DNA of 64,000 nucleotides from Sycobia sp. Sy_11 (GCA_018907035.1 JACCIC010000036.1:2261001-2325000); one strand, 5' to 3'; shown: positions 1-14,039, counted from the stretch's first letter. The notes: generated by a model not told the origin, from the sequence alone. A program made the numbers and translations.

Positions 1-479
1 AAATTGTATTCCTAATGTTTCTATGAGAAATGTATATTATTTGCACTATGTTGAGCAATTAATTTAATAAATGTAATACCGTTTTGATTAATGTTGCATA
101 ACAGATTGTAATAGCAGATAAAATAATTAATAAACGGAATGACATAAATTATAAGTAAAAAAATTATCAGCTGAATAAATTCTCCGAGCATTCGCCCATG
201 TTTCCATCGTACATTCCCATCTCCCAGAAATCATTCATCACATTGAAATGGTACAATGGAATTCCTTAATAACTATGTGAGTGATAATTCCTTAACAACT
301 ATGAGTTTAGTCCTTGAAGATGAACGATTGCGGTTCGACACGTCGGACCTCGAAAAAAAAATTTAAATTTAAGATGGTACGGGAAGTCAAGTTGTTCTTT
401 ACTAACATAGAATATAGTTTATTTTTATTATTTTTATTATTTTTAATTTTCAATCTAATTTTATTTTATTTTTAGTAAC

Positions 480-635
480 AATTTTAAATTCTTGAGGGAT
501 GATTATAAACAGGGATAATTTAACTGTTATTATATTAGTATAATATATATTAGAATATGAAGACTGTAAGACCGATAAAAATATTTATTAATTTTATTTA
601 GAAAAGTCGACATATGTACAATTTTTAATTTTTAA
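480..635 (+). repeat. Degraded PLE terminal repeat fragment
   Basis: Contains TTGAGGGATGATTATAAACA followed by a decayed ACTGTTATTATA block, then GACTGTAAGACCGATAAAAA and TATTTATTAATT, ending with GTCGAC and GTACAATTTTT. The order and orientation match the outer half of the right PLE arm (57770-58055). The T-rich stretch upstream (about 420-475) may correspond to the arm's low-complexity tract, but alignment there is unsafe. Confidence 0.65.
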
Positions 636-937
636 TAACTATGTCTCCATGAGCTTTATGGATAACTGAATTGCATGTATTAATAGTAAAATTTTCCTAG
701 TTACAATCAGTAAATATAGTATCTGTTTTCGGGTATGCGAAAATGTGCCACGACCTGTCTATTTATTTTGTAAATTGTAACGTTTCATATTCCACTTTCT
801 TTGATTCTATTGTATAGGAATATGTTTACATATCCCAGTAATTTTTTATATAATTAAAAATTATAGCAGAATGCACTCCAATGATAAAGTTGAGAAATCA
901 TCGTAATATATTTAAACGAAGGTGTTAGTAGTTGCAG

Positions 938-962
938 CTCTCTCTCTCTCTCTCTCTCTCTT

Positions 963-1031
<69 letters not shown>

Positions 1032-1083
1032 ATCGATCTCTCTCTCGATCTCTCTACCTATCCATTTATCTATCTATCTCTCT
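938..1083. repeat. Imperfect (CT)n microsatellite
   Basis: About 145 bp of CT with a few G and A interruptions, turning into TATC units at the end. Confidence 0.97.
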
Positions 1084-4000
1084 TTATTAGCATTACTAAA
1101 TAGAGTTTCAAGCAGTGCGTTACCGTCGCGTCGTAATCCCATCGCTCGCTGCATATTGCTTCTGTCTATCGCGCATCATCCTCGCAACCCATATTAGGCT
1201 TTAATTCGGAATGTGCATGGACCACCACTGGCAGGCTCTAATTTGAGCGACGATCTCGAGCATGATGGGCTCGTCAAATTCTCTGCCAAGCACCTATTAT
1301 TAAGAATTAAGATATCCTGCTAATTAGCTAGAACAGGAAGCTTTGTCAATTAGAGACGTATCAGGGAAGCCGCGAGCGAATTGAGAAGTCGTCGCCCGCC
1401 TGTGCACGGACACTTAGCTAGAAGACACCAGGATTTCGGTAGTTGTGCTTTATTACTAATTTATATAGGTATCAGAAGCCGATTAAGGTGTTATGTTTTT
1501 TTTCTTCTTGAAATTTCAGTTGCTGCTTTTACATTTAGAGCTGCCTTTACACGAAGCACGTCGGCCCTCGTCGGCTAGCTGTGACGCGGCAAGTAAGGTC
1601 AGGCGGCATTTAAACCACGCTTAGATAATACGCTCCTTATCTTTTCTAGCGATTGATTCTTGAAGTTAAATTTTGTCTTCACTACGACGACCAGTGTCAG
1701 GCGTGAAGAGTCTATTCTATAGAACGCTGTTGCTATTGATATGTATTTGTCTAGGGTACAAAGTATACTTATTATAATATCGTATACGCTTCTGGATCTC
1801 CGCATCGCGGTGATATGAAACTAAGAAATCGAAAACAAGGAGCATTGCGACAAAAGAGGCGTGGTTTACGTGCTGAAAAAAATGAACTGGCAGCAGTATT
1901 CTCTGCGGGATGGCTCTCCATTTGAAGGCAGCATAATATAAAAATCCAAAACTATAATTTTTCTGCCCAACGTAAATAGCTCTCAAATTTTTCCCATCCC
2001 TGTGCGTTATTAAAAAAAACCGCTGATTTCCGTTGCATATTAACGAATTCTGCAATTGCATTAAATTCGATTTAGAAGAATTTCATCGAATGTTGGTACA
2101 AACTTCAAATTCCTTAAATTATAGTATTTAAAAATCCACAAACTTCTAAATCAGAAAAAAATTTAGAATTGAAAGACTTAAATTCAGAAAAATATCAACG
2201 AATATCTAATACTATTTCAAGATTCAAAAATTAATTACATGTACTGTTTTCTGATCTATCTGTCACATATAATTAATTACATGCACATGGCGATTGGAGT
2301 ATAATTTATTTTAATAATAAATATAGTATATTATTTGTATTATAGTTTTTTTCTAATAGCATATTTATGATCCATTTGAATTCAACTTCCATACTTATAG
2401 ACGAAATTATTCATATTTATCTTATTCATTTTCTGACATTATCCACAATACATTAAATTATAGACTTTTACGAATACTGGACCGATCCTGGATTTGCAGT
2501 GAGCACGTACAAATTATCACTTAGCGATGCGGAAGAGCGATAATTTTCACAGAAATTTTTTCCTCCTTAACTGCTGAAAGAAACTTCAAAAAGATAACTG
2601 GTCCGTGCACGGCATATTGTAATATTTCCCCTCGCGCTATCGGCGGAACAATAGTGAGAACGGCGCGGAGCAAAAGAGGAAGAAGAAGCACAGTTTCGCG
2701 CTCTTGCAATTTCCTCCCACGAGCGTACAGCGAGCAGCGAGCGCGTCCTGCGCATGGCTGTGTAGAAGTGTTTATGTGTTCAGAAAGGATCACTTTTACC
2801 ACCCATCTCCGCTGCATCTCAAATTCGGACGCAGGAGACGTTGATCGCCGAGAGCTTTGGTCGAGTTTAATCTCGGTACGTAATACCGTTGCCGCTGTGG
2901 CTGCGCTCTCTGCCCTGCTAATCCACGTATCTCTGTCTCTCCCGCCTTCTCTCTTCTCTCCTATCACTATATCGAGTCGTTTATCAAAGCTTTTTAGAAG
3001 TAATTTTGATGCGCTAATTACGAAGATCGAGAATTCTTGCCGTGAGGCATCGTATGCTAAATTAATAACTCTATTTTGTCTAATTATTCATAACATTGAT
3101 TTATATCCTGAGACGATCACATTTAGGTAAGGATGAATAAACATTTATTTTTACTCATTTATTTAATGAAAAGAAATAATTATTATTTTTATAAAATATT
3201 TAAGATCAATACTATAATTTCTATATATGTATAGCACGTCCGCACGGTAACGTATACTTTATAAGTTTTATACCCGAGCTTATTTCTATAGAAAAGATAA
3301 ATATAAATGCTGCTTTTTTATGCGATATTTACGCGAAGTTTCGTATCCATCTTGTTGCAAATAATTAATTTGTTAACAATCATTATGAAATGACTCTCTA
3401 AAAATGACTTACGCATTCGATTTCAATTCGATACGAAAAATTCTCTAACCAGAGACTAAATTGGAAGCTGCATTCGATTTTTCGGGGCCGACGCGACAAA
3501 CAGGTCGTGAATATTTCACATGAACAAAGTGCGATTGTTATATTATTAGTTTTTTAAAAAAGAGCTTTGCACCCGGACAGAATGCAGAATTACGTCATCC
3601 AGTGACGTAATTTAGGAAAATAGAGAAATTTATTTGTAAAGGTCTTATTGCGCTGGAGAAAGGGTGGTAAGTAGTGCAAGCATTTAGCTCAACTTTCAGG
3701 GCGCGCCATAAAGGACAAAGTTATGAGGTGCAGCGACGTTTAAATAAAAGTTTATTTTCAAAGTATACGTTTCGTATTTCAAAATTTTTCTTTATAATTA
3801 TATGGAAAGTCTTTATTACAGTAACAGTACACACAATATCGTTACAAATTGCGAGCAATAAAAACAGAATGGATTTCTTCTTAGTAGAAAAATGTGCAAT
3901 TAGTAGAATGTCGAGGAGACGAAAATCTTCAACAGCTGTTGGAGACTTTTTAATTATCGTCTTAACTCGCGAAATGCAAAACGAATGCCTGTCTTTAAGT

Positions 4001-5057
4001 TTTAAGAGTCGGCAAAAAGAGCAAAAAATCTCACATTTCGAATTAAAAAGCCAGCTGCTTACTGAAACTTTTCCTTCTCTCGCCCAACGATGCTTATTTA
4101 TTCAAAGAGAAGCGTACATCGGACATTTTTACTAAATGCTCGTTTTAAAAAGCTTTCAGTCTTACACTTTAAGCGGGGCATACATAATGCATCTATTATT
4201 GAGAGTAAAAGGCCTCGAGCCCCGTCGTATAAGAACAACATTCGAAGATAACCTTTCGGGATCAATCTTGCAAAATTACAATCAGTATCCGATATGGGCG
4301 GAGAGTATGAGGCCGTATTGCTGACTCGTCAACGTATACGTTAGAATTCTCTGTATCGGGTCCGTGTATTTTTATCGCGAATGTTTTGAGAGATGTGCGC
4401 CGGTCGGGAAGGTAACGCTCAATGAATATTGGATTGGCGGCCGCTTATACAGATCATTAATATGCATGAGTACAGTTCCTGAATTTCTGAGCAAGCACAA
4501 ACTAAACAGCGGGTAAAACAGAGCCCCGATTCTCTCTCTCTCTCTCTCTCTCTTCTCTTCTCTTCGCTAACAAATCGCTGCTCTTCGAGCATGAGGTCAA
4601 AAATTCAGCTGCAATATTCTATACGGGAACGAACGCTAGTCTGTCAAGAATTCACATAGTATAGCTTTTGCGCATGAAAAATATCCTGTCGAGCGCTCTT
4701 CCAGGAGAGGAGGAGGGGTGGCAAACAAAGCGACATACTCAGTCTCGCCCCCCCCCCCTCAACAAACAAGGAAAGCGATGAAAACGAGCTTTTCCTTTTC
4801 TCATTCTCTATAGAAAGAGCTTGATTGAATAAAAAAAAAAGAATATCTTAACTTTCTTCATCCAATTGGGCATTCGTTCCTTCTTTTTTTATCTAAGTAC
4901 TGTTCCTAATGGAATTTTCCAACCTTCCTGGCTATGGATAAATTTTTTACAAGATTTTACTTTTAATATATGCTTAGATTATATTTTATATATTTACTAA
5001 ATTAAACTAACCAAACATAAAAATAATATAAAATAACATAAAATAATATTTATAATT
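1084..5057. other. No recognised gene; mixed composition
   Basis: 1100-1640 and 2620-3130 are GC-richer and give chance frames on both strands, for example 2521-2967 minus and 2654-3130 plus, which overlap antisense. A frame at 3674-4135 has no ATG start and no domain. A C run occurs at 4748-4758. I see no RNA gene. Confidence 0.5.
4530..4566. repeat. (CT)n microsatellite
   Basis: About eleven CT units followed by TCTTC units. Confidence 0.93.
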
Positions 5058-5415
5058 AAATAATAACAGTCATACGGTCCTTGTTTATAGTCATCCCATA
5101 TAATTTGAAATATAAATAAAAAGTAGTCGAAATATTACTGTTAGTAAAGGACAATCTGACTGCCCCCACCACCATTACCAAGTCAATGTCGTCTAACGTT
5201 CCGAACCGCTTTGATTCATCGGACTGCGTCCATGAAAATGTTTATATTTCAAATTCTACGGGGGTGACTATAAACAAGGACAGTCCGACTATCATTATTT
5301 AATTATTTAATTATTCAATTATAAATATATTATTTTTTACGACTCTAAGACCGATGATAAAATATTTGTTAGTTTAGTTTACAACAGTCAACATCAATAC
5401 AATTTTCATGATTTA
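5058..5415. repeat. Degraded PLE terminal repeat with inverted halves
   Basis: 5058-5235 aligns in order with the left PLE arm: a CAGTC..GGTCCTTGTTTA block, TTAGTAAAG..CAATCTGACTGCCCCCACCACC, a decayed hammerhead region near 5190-5230, then TCCATGAAA. 5238-5305 is a diverged reverse complement of 5063-5125 (TTTATATTTCAAATT, then GACTATAAACAAGGAC). The right edge, 5335-5415, carries CTAAGACCGATGATAAAATATTTGTTAG plus a CAGTCAAC/TACAATT terminus similar to that at 58000-58055. There is no coding core. This is an old member of the same family with the same inverted architecture. Confidence 0.75.
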
Positions 5416-6711
5416 TTAAATTCATTTAAAACTGGAGGGAATATTGTACAGCATGTAAATAATTCATAAATATATAAATAAAGTATGTACCAAATTAATA
5501 ATAAGTCTAAATATCTTAAATTAATATTAACATAACTCAATAATTAGCATAGATTAAAAAATTTGTTAGATAAGTTTACTCTTAAATGTTCAGATACGTG
5601 AATGAAAGAAAATATGTTTGAACAACATCTAGAAGATCAGTATTTTTCATAATAATATTTAATAATCACTTTAATTGTTCGTCAATCAAATTTTTCTTAG
5701 AACTTTAAAAAACAGTCTTTTGTATCCAATCCAATAAAAAAAGTTAAACATATTGTTATGAGCGGAAGTTATCAATTGATAGATTTAAAAATAAGAATAA
5801 AAACATATATTAAAGTTACATAAAAGCTTCAAAATTTGAAAACAATATAAAGCTCTTGCAACAGCGAAGAAAGCCAGAAAATTTCATTTTAAACAATATT
5901 TAGATAAAAATAGAAAGTATAAAGGCGCATTTAAATGAGAAAATTTAATATGCTTATTTTGTTCTTATATTTAATACATTACATGAGACTGGCGGTAATC
6001 GGTTTTCCGGTCACGACACACTTTCGTTCTAAGTTCATGATCTCGAAGGTCATTTCATTAAAGAGCTTCATAATATTTTTAATGCATTGATCCATAAAAG
6101 TAAATGGTTGTCGTAAAGATACAATTTATTTGTTATCTACTTTGAGAAACTTTTTCGGTCAAAGTTAAGGTAAACTATATTCTTAAAGATTATTCAACTT
6201 TTCCTACAATTTATTTTCCTAGTACGGTAATTTTTACCACGATGAATAATATAATTATCTACATTTACAATGTGCCACAATTGCGAATTTTATATTAATT
6301 ATTGTTTGCCATATATCATCTCTCTAAATGTCTCTTTATATTTCGTAATCAATAATATAATTCATAAAGTAATATTGTAAAATAAAATATTTTGTAATAT
6401 GCTTATGAACTATTACAAAATGTATTCAGATTTTAAAAGAAATAATTAATATACATTTTTAACATTCCAATACATAATTTCTTTAGAAATAGATTTTGAA
6501 CTTTAAGAAAGATTAGTAATTTCTTGGATTCATTTTATATTTTTTGAATTTATGTACGTTAAATGTAGAATTAGTAACTTCACATGTGAAAGACGGAAGA
6601 AAAACAGCTCTTTTCTAAGTATATCTTTAGATGTTTTCATTTTGCTGGACTTTACCAGGGATTTTATCGGACTAAAGGGTTAAGACAGAGAATCTGGAAA
6701 GGAAAATATAA

Positions 6712-6790
6712 CTAAAAATTAAAAATTGTACTTTATGTCGAATGTTTTGAATTAACAAACATTTTTAGTGATCTTACAATCTTATAATAT
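6712..6790 (-). repeat. PLE terminus fragment
   Basis: AAAATTAAAAATTGTAC, then ATGTCGAATGTTTTGAATTA, AACAAACATTTTTAGTGATC and TTACAATCTT. This is a diverged reverse complement of the terminus at 560-635 and a relative of 32404-32480. Only the outermost 80 bp is recognisable. Confidence 0.55.
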
Positions 6791-7730
6791 AATATTTAAA
6801 TTATTATAATTAATATCTAAAAATATAACTAAAAATAGTACTAAACAAGTAATGATAACAATATGTCGATCTTAATAACTTTAACTTATAAATTAGATAT
6901 TAAAAATTAATTTTCAGAATTTGAAAAAAAAATAATTTTCATCTATAGAAAATAAAATGCAAGAATTTATTTCATAAAATGCATGCAGTTTATTTTATAT
7001 ATATTTACTTGTTTTTATAAAGGAAATAAAAGGTAGTGTTATTTGGTTTATATATATATATGCAGGAACAGAACTGATTTACTCGTCAGTCAAGTAAAAC
7101 AAATTTATTATGAATGAATTCTCGTGTGCTTTCACACTAAAAGAAAATCTGCATAAACATAACACGTACACATTTGTACGTATACTTCTCTCTTTCGCTT
7201 ATCCTTGAAACTGTACAGGGAACAGATATATATACTTATGGTATAAAAAATAATATAGCCATGAAATATTCTGAATGTACTGTCAAAAATTATCTTAAAT
7301 TCTAGCAGTTTTTTACCTACGTTAGAAAAAAAGGTCGCCCACAAAGAAAATGATCAGAGGACAATGACCACCGTAATATCGTCCACATCCAAAAAAGAAT
7401 AAACAAAGTGAATGTCAAAGAATGATCCTATGCATATGTACCCATAGTGTGCCAGGATCAGTAATAAACTAGGCAAATAATTTTATGTTTTTTAAGGTGA
7501 ACCTAAAAATAATATTAGATTAACCTATAGTATACTTTATAGATACGAAAGCCTTAGTTAACTTATAAATCTCCTGAGTTTCTCTCTATTAGCTTTTCTT
7601 CTCGAAAGTGTGTTACAAAAGATGATGAGGAAGATGATAAAAGAATTGAAGATGCAAATGGACAGGTTGGAGCCGGTAAAACTATTATGATTTTTATAGC
7701 ATTTTTGCTTCTTATACCAATATACATGTT

Positions 7731-7732
<2 letters not shown>

Positions 7733-7762
<30 letters not shown>
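7733..7762. repeat. (GA)n microsatellite
   Basis: About fifteen GA units with one AAA interruption. Confidence 0.93.
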
Positions 7763-8947
7763 TGGAAATCGCATTTATCGTTGATATGAAAAGATGTTGT
7801 GTACTGCTGGGTTGACTTAACATATGACTACCGAAAAATATTTGAGTGTTCAGACTTTTCCGAAATTTGTTCCGTCAAATTTTGGTCAAAGAAAGAATTG
7901 GATAAAATTTGTAAAGACTTTGACAAATTTTAATTATATAAAAATTACCGTTTACAATTGACGAAAATTTCGGAGCTTATTATTTGTAGAATGAATGAAT
8001 ATTCTAAATACGTATAGTATTAAATAAACAAAAATAATATTTTGTGGGTTTCGAGCCGTTTACATATAATAAACTCTAAAATATATAAAAATAAACAATA
8101 AACACGTAAAAGAATAGTAAATTTTTTATTATTAACTTTTCTTTTACTTATACATTCGAAAGTTTATTTTATAAATTTTCTAAATATGCGGAAATTTTTT
8201 AGGAAACTTTTTTAGTTTTTGTCGGTTTACAATTTTTAACTTTTAAACTTCTTAATAAATTTAATGACCCTTCGTAACGATTTTTTTATACTTTTCAACA
8301 AGTATGTCGTATATAATATAACAAAATACCAATTCATTTCTAACGATTACAGAAGTATGTTGTAACACTTGAATTTTGTGCTTGAGACAAAAAAGTAAAG
8401 AAGCTGACGAACACTTCACCTTATAGAGAAAATTCAATCACCTTTTATGGTATAGAGATACAAAATTAAAATCAAGAATTTCAATTACAGTAGTTAAACA
8501 GTCCTATTAAAGTAAAATGGCACTGAACATACTATAAGAATCATATATAACTCTAAGGCAACGACGACCATTAAACCATACGAGTACTACTACTTCTGCT
8601 AATGCTTAATTTAATATATTTCTATAATTTAGCAATATATGATTTAGAAGTAAAATTTGCAAAGTAGGTAGTATTAAAAGGTACGGTCTTTATTCTAAAT
8701 AAATGGTAAAATTCTGGATTTTCGTTTTTCTCCAGATTCCATGATTTTATAGACCTGTTACGATTTTTTATATTGTACGACAGAAGTTTGATAAATATAT
8801 AACTTAACATTTTTATTTTACTTATAGGGTGATGTAATTTTTTAACGAAATAGTACAAGTGCAATAATATTAAAAGATTTTTTATACATGAAAAAAAATC
8901 TGCTTTTATTTGAAACAGCAAGCATGCTTTTTCCTTCAAATATTCAT

Positions 8948-8950
<3 letters not shown>

Positions 8951-8998
<48 letters not shown>
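8951..8998. repeat. (TA)n microsatellite
   Basis: Nearly pure AT dinucleotides, about 23 units. Confidence 0.97.
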
Positions 8999-9000
<2 letters not shown>

Positions 9001-9537
9001 AAATGTATAAATACATGTTGCGAAAAATTCTCACATTATAAATTATATTTAAAATAATTCTTATATTTAATTTTGTAACTAAATTTACGATTAAGAAGAA
9101 AACCTCGAGAGGAAGTAGAACAAGCTTCTAATGTCTAACGGCTAAATGTCTCGTTTTTTAAGCTCGTTACTTCAATTATTGCTAATGGACCAAAACAATC
9201 CAAACGATTTATTCCGCAAAACAGCTCTAAGCGAGTAGCTGTAAGATTATCTTCAATAAATCCATTGTCAATTATAGTTAATTGTTAATAGTCATCAATT
9301 ACAATTTCCAATTTTAACATGAAATTATGTCTAAACAGAATACACGCAGTATACGCTAAATATTAATTCGAATCTGTCTTATGGCATTTAAATTGAGTAA
9401 TTCGATTAGCTAATATACTATTGGAATTATGTACGGTCACTAATCACGACGAATTACTTGAAACTGATATATTCAATATCTAGAAATATATGTAATAGTA
9501 CATGCATCTCGATAGATGTCTAATGTCCACTTTTGTT

Positions 9538-9540
<3 letters not shown>

Positions 9541-9621
<81 letters not shown>
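9541..9621. repeat. Compound (CT)n(TA)n microsatellite
   Basis: About 16 CT units pass directly into about 24 TA units at 9573. Confidence 0.97.
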
Positions 9622-9623
<2 letters not shown>

Positions 9624-9638
9624 GGAAGTGCTATAATA

Positions 9639-10418
9639 ATGATGTATATGCAATCTCTCTACTTCTCTGCGCTCCTAACTCTTACTTTTCCGCATCGGTG
9701 TATTCGCGTGCATTTTCGCTCCTCTTTTAACACACCAAGACGTGAGCGAGAACGAACGTACGCACGCACGCACGCAATCACACACCCATGCGCAGGATTA
9801 CAAAAGCGAGCACGCTTTTGGCTGGCCCTCCCTATCTCCCACCCACCCCCATCCCCTGTCTATAGCTGCCTCGCGAGCGCCCGCTCGCACGTTATACTCC
9901 GCGGGGCTCCTCGATCGATAGAGCGGAGTCTGCGTCTCGGAAGCCGCCGGCGCTCGCGAGCGACACACCTGCGCGCGGATTCCCGCGCCCGCGTATACAC
10001 CCGCGGCGCCGTTATATCATGCTCGCGGGGTATTCGCTGTAGCCTCGGCGCGGGTATGTATGAGAGACAGGGGTGGGGTGATGGAGGGCAGTGGTGAGGG
10101 GACGTATCGAAATAGAAGTCGGATTGCGCACTTCGTGCCTTCTATCTCCTCCTGTTCCCACCATCTTCTACTCTTTCCCTCTCGTCAGTCGCTTTGTGTG
10201 TATGTGTGTGTGTGTGTGCGTGTGTGTCGGTGGGTGGGTGGTTAGGTGGTAGGGGTGTGTATATAAGCGATAACGGCGTGTGTTCTTCTTTCTTCTTTTC
10301 CCTGGGGATCTCAGCGTGTCCCGCGCGTACTTCTCACCCCTCGACGTTCTGATACAAAGGCTTCGCGCGGGGCTCGTGCGACAAACCTTTTTCTCTTTCT
10401 ATCTCTACCTGCTCCTCT

Positions 10419-10420
<2 letters not shown>
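9639..10420. other. GC/CpG-rich island
   Basis: Markedly GC-rich (core about 9830-10060 with many CG dinucleotides) in AT-rich surroundings. It is flanked by (CT)n(TA)n at 9541-9621 and (CT)n at 10419-10477, with a GT/GGT-rich stretch at 10194-10257. TATATAAG occurs at about 10259. Candidate promoter or 5' UTR; no convincing coding frame. Confidence 0.4.

Positions 10421-10477
<57 letters not shown>
10419..10477. repeat. (CT)n microsatellite
   Basis: TTTCTC-type start followed by about 24 CT units. Confidence 0.96.
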
Positions 10478-10480
<3 letters not shown>

Positions 10481-10830
10481 TTCTCCCTGCCCCTTGGTTG
10501 CGTAGCTATCTTAACGCCCTTTCTCTCTTCTGACTTTTGTTCTTAACCTTTCGGATGTGCGCGACTACTGAAAGGCGTAGTAGGTCATATATTTCTCCTT
10601 TTGCTTCTTTTGTCATTAAACGTATACAAGTAACGTAACCCAAATGTTCTTATTGAATTTGAGGAAAAACATTTTTCTCCAGTCTAGCTCCAGACATGGC
10701 AGTTCAATGGATGCTTTGTCTGTGAGCTCGGATATGGAATATGAAAAAATTTTAAAGAAATATTTTTCATTCGATTAATTTGAATTTATAATTAAATTAT
10801 AATTATTTAAAATAAATTATATACATAAAT

Positions 10831-10836
<6 letters not shown>

Positions 10837-10902
<66 letters not shown>

Positions 10903-10937
10903 TCAATAAACAGATAGATAGATAGATAAATAGATAT
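10837..10937. repeat. (TA)n followed by (GATA)n
   Basis: Two TA tracts separated by AATT, then four or more GATA units from 10911. Confidence 0.95.
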
Positions 10938-13150
10938 GTCAATAGATCAATATATAAATAGTTAGATACTTTATTTTCCAATACATGAAAGTATAGTAAT
11001 GACTAGATATATTTTTACAGTTTAATTCTTAATATAATATATTTATAAAAAATATTGAAAGTTCAACAAAAAATCATTATATAACTTTCTTTCAAGTTTG
11101 ATTATATTTCAATGACACTAACAATGATATCCAAATATATGAATAATTAATTATGTATTTTTTTCCTAATTCCATCTTCATGAATTGTCGATTTTATACA
11201 AAGTTTGAAGAATATATAAAAAAGGACATTATCAGAATAATGTCAAATAATGATGCAGCCTAAATTCTCACTAATCATTGACATTTACATATCGTGCATT
11301 GGATTGCGAAATGTATACCCCCAGATCTGATTGTCAAATGTAATGTCTGACAATATTATCATTAGCTTTCGTTATTTACAATTTCTTTATTCAACCTGAA
11401 ATAGTATATTTGTGTGTGTCTTCCAGTTTCATTCGATCTACTACACAATCTTCACTGACATTGAAATGGTTGGGGGTCAAGATTCCGCGTTATAATTACA
11501 ACAGGTATATTTCCATGACAGATCACTGATAAAGAGCGACCTCCGTTCTAAAAGCTGATAATTAATCAATAACTTAATTAATTACTAATTGGCAACCAGC
11601 TATTTATAACACAGAGTCCAGCGTGAACAGTGACTTTCGATTTTCTGTTATAAATAATTTCTCCGTGGACTGACGTAAATGGATCAATCGCATTTCAAGA
11701 TCAAGTTTATATTTGTGAATTTTTCTTACGTGCATTAGCAATAATAAATTGTAGGTGTAAGAAGATAAAAACAGATCATATATATAGATATATAGTTGCT
11801 CGATAAAGGTATTGTCAGTTTCACACATTGCACTTGTTTTTTTTCTAATGGCGTACTCCAATTTTATCGGTAGCTCGATCGCGTCAGTAGCTATAAACGA
11901 TTTGTAGCGCTGTAAAAAAGGAAAGTCCCATTGCAATATTTCCAGTTGATTTATTTTTCATTATGGTTGATTTAATTTTATTGCTTGCATTTTCATTATA
12001 TTTTAAAAAAGATTGCACCAGAGTTTAGAGCTAAAAACTAAACGTTCTTTGCTTCAGATTTCCCTATTTCTAACCTTTTTCGTTATATTTACGCAGGTAG
12101 ATTGGTTCCGCCGTAGAAACTTTTGCGAGTGAAGGATCTTTGTTTATTAAGCATCGGTTTGATACTATCTGTGATTTTACAAATGTTTGACGGTGATACC
12201 TTTTTCAGTTGTGTGCAAATCGTGATTATGAATTTCTAATAATAGAAATATTTAAGAACTCGAATTTTCTATAACGTTAAGATCAAACGTCACATTCTAT
12301 AACGTAAACGATATTATCATTCATTTTTTTAGATTGACTGTCAGATGCAATATTCATATTCTAGTTTGTTACAATTATTATATTATCATTAATATAAATT
12401 TGTTAATCTACAGATTACTCGAAAAAGTTTATGAGTACTTTTGGACAACTGACTATACTTATAACAATATATATTTTAATGCTATTTATAAAATTAATCG
12501 TGTTAGTATAAGACCAATTTGGAATTTATTGGAGCTCAAGCAGGTTATTCCCAAAGGTGCTACTATACTGGATTTAATGACCCGATATAAGAGGATGCAG
12601 CTTATGGGATCAAATAAATGTCAATACAGTCCTCACCAATAGGATTGTATCAAGGAAATATGGAACTCGGAATCGAATTAAGACGAATTTTTACCCTAGC
12701 TTCTTCAAGGGATCAATCGTTTGTGTATCCTGGCACCCTTAAAAGTACTCGGTCAATACTATCTGTGCGTACAAGGACATTCCATTGTTGCAACGTGTGG
12801 TATTTGCTCGAGAATGAACAAGTTAACTCTGATTATCTCTAAAATCCACTTTCAAAAAGGCCGAGGATCTAACACATTATTATTTTCTGTATATAACGCT
12901 CAACTGTGTTCCATTGAAATTTTTAAACTTTCATACGCGTTATTCAAGAAGTACTAATCGTAAGTACAAAAGTACCATATCCTAGTAATGAAAGAATTTT
13001 ATGTTTAAAAACTTTACATGTATAGTTTTCAAGGTAGACCGTGTTTGCTTACCAACTCTGAACTAATCAGATAACTAAATATATAATGGCTTCCCTTTGT
13101 ATTAGAAATTATAGACTATAAATTATACTCTACCGCTCGTGTAGCTGATA
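10938..13150. other. AT-rich spacer with an ambiguous frame cluster
   Basis: At 12334-12957 three partial frames overlap in different registers, one of them reading VIPKGATILDLMTRYKRMQL, with stops between them. It could be a decayed gene or TE, but no family could be named. The rest is plain AT-rich DNA. Confidence 0.35.
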
Positions 13151-13152
13151 TC

Positions 13153-13262
13153 CTAATAATCTTTCGAATAATCAAGAGAGGGAGAAAGAGGAATGAGATT
13201 GCGATGGTGAGAGAGGGATAGAGCGAGAGAGAAAGAAAGAGATATAGAGAGGGAGAAAGAGA
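13153..13262. repeat. GA-rich imperfect repeat
   Basis: Purine-rich GAGAGGGAGAAAG-type repeat, strongly interrupted. Confidence 0.85.
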
Positions 13263-14039
13263 GCTTTGACCTCAATAATTAAAATATACTAATAAACCTT
13301 AATCAAATATGATAAGCGCATAAAAAGCTTCAATCTGCAAAGAAAATCATTTTTCAGTATACTTGACCAACGCTCTCCAAGAAATCTATGTAATTTTAAA
13401 AACAGGAATGATAATTAGAAAAAATATTTAACGGTAATTTAAAAGCAGAATATCACCAGAAATATCGCTTGTACATAAAAACTTTATAGAACAAACAAGT
13501 CTTGAAAGTTTTTATATTTCCCAAGAGAAATTTATAAAACTTTTAAAATTTTTAAAATTTATAAACCATAATCTTTACTTTTTTTTGGATATAATAAATT
13601 AATTATCGCCATATCTATTATCATATTCATAATCAACAATCAAAAAATGATAAATATACCGATTTGCAGTATAGTCGGATCCCAATACTATTTATTTTCA
13701 TTTCTGTGAATTCCATCTTAAAAAATGTTTTTGATGTTGAAGATAATATATTATAGCCATCTACATATGCATCTAGACATTACAAAATAAGAATTAAAAA
13801 AATTAATTAAGTCTTACTAAAGTTTTGCGAGCACACTCGAATAAATCAAAGATTCATTTATATATAGACATACATACTATAAATATACACGCCTTTTTCT
13901 GGTACACCCGAACAGGCTCAATATTATTATACGTGCACTTTCATCATCGATCAATAATGGAGATTCCCGCTAAAAGCATCAAACGCAGTCCTGCGACAGT
14001 GCAGAGTAACATCATTTTCCTTACTGCCCCTTCCCTCCC

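Larger units (their letters stand above)
5416..8950. other. AT-rich spacer
   Basis: Apart from the PLE scrap at 6712-6790 and the GA repeat at 7733, nothing is recognisable. Frames at 7132, 7563 and 8622 (all minus) lack domains. Confidence 0.55.

Noticed and set aside
2521..3130. Overlapping 148- and 158-codon frames on opposite strands
   Set aside because: Antisense overlap in GC-richer DNA, no domain, no splice-supported structure.
3674..4135. 153-codon frame
   Set aside because: No ATG at the start, AT-rich codon use, no recognisable domain.
8951..8998. CRISPR-like regular repeats and other array types
   Set aside because: All regular arrays found are simple di-, tri- or tetranucleotide microsatellites; no spacer-repeat pattern exists, and the sequence is eukaryotic.
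12334..12957. Cluster of frames possibly from a decayed gene or transposase
   Set aside because: Three registers interrupted by stops, no consistent family resemblance; a weak likeness to a transposon motif at PKGATILDLM was not convincing.
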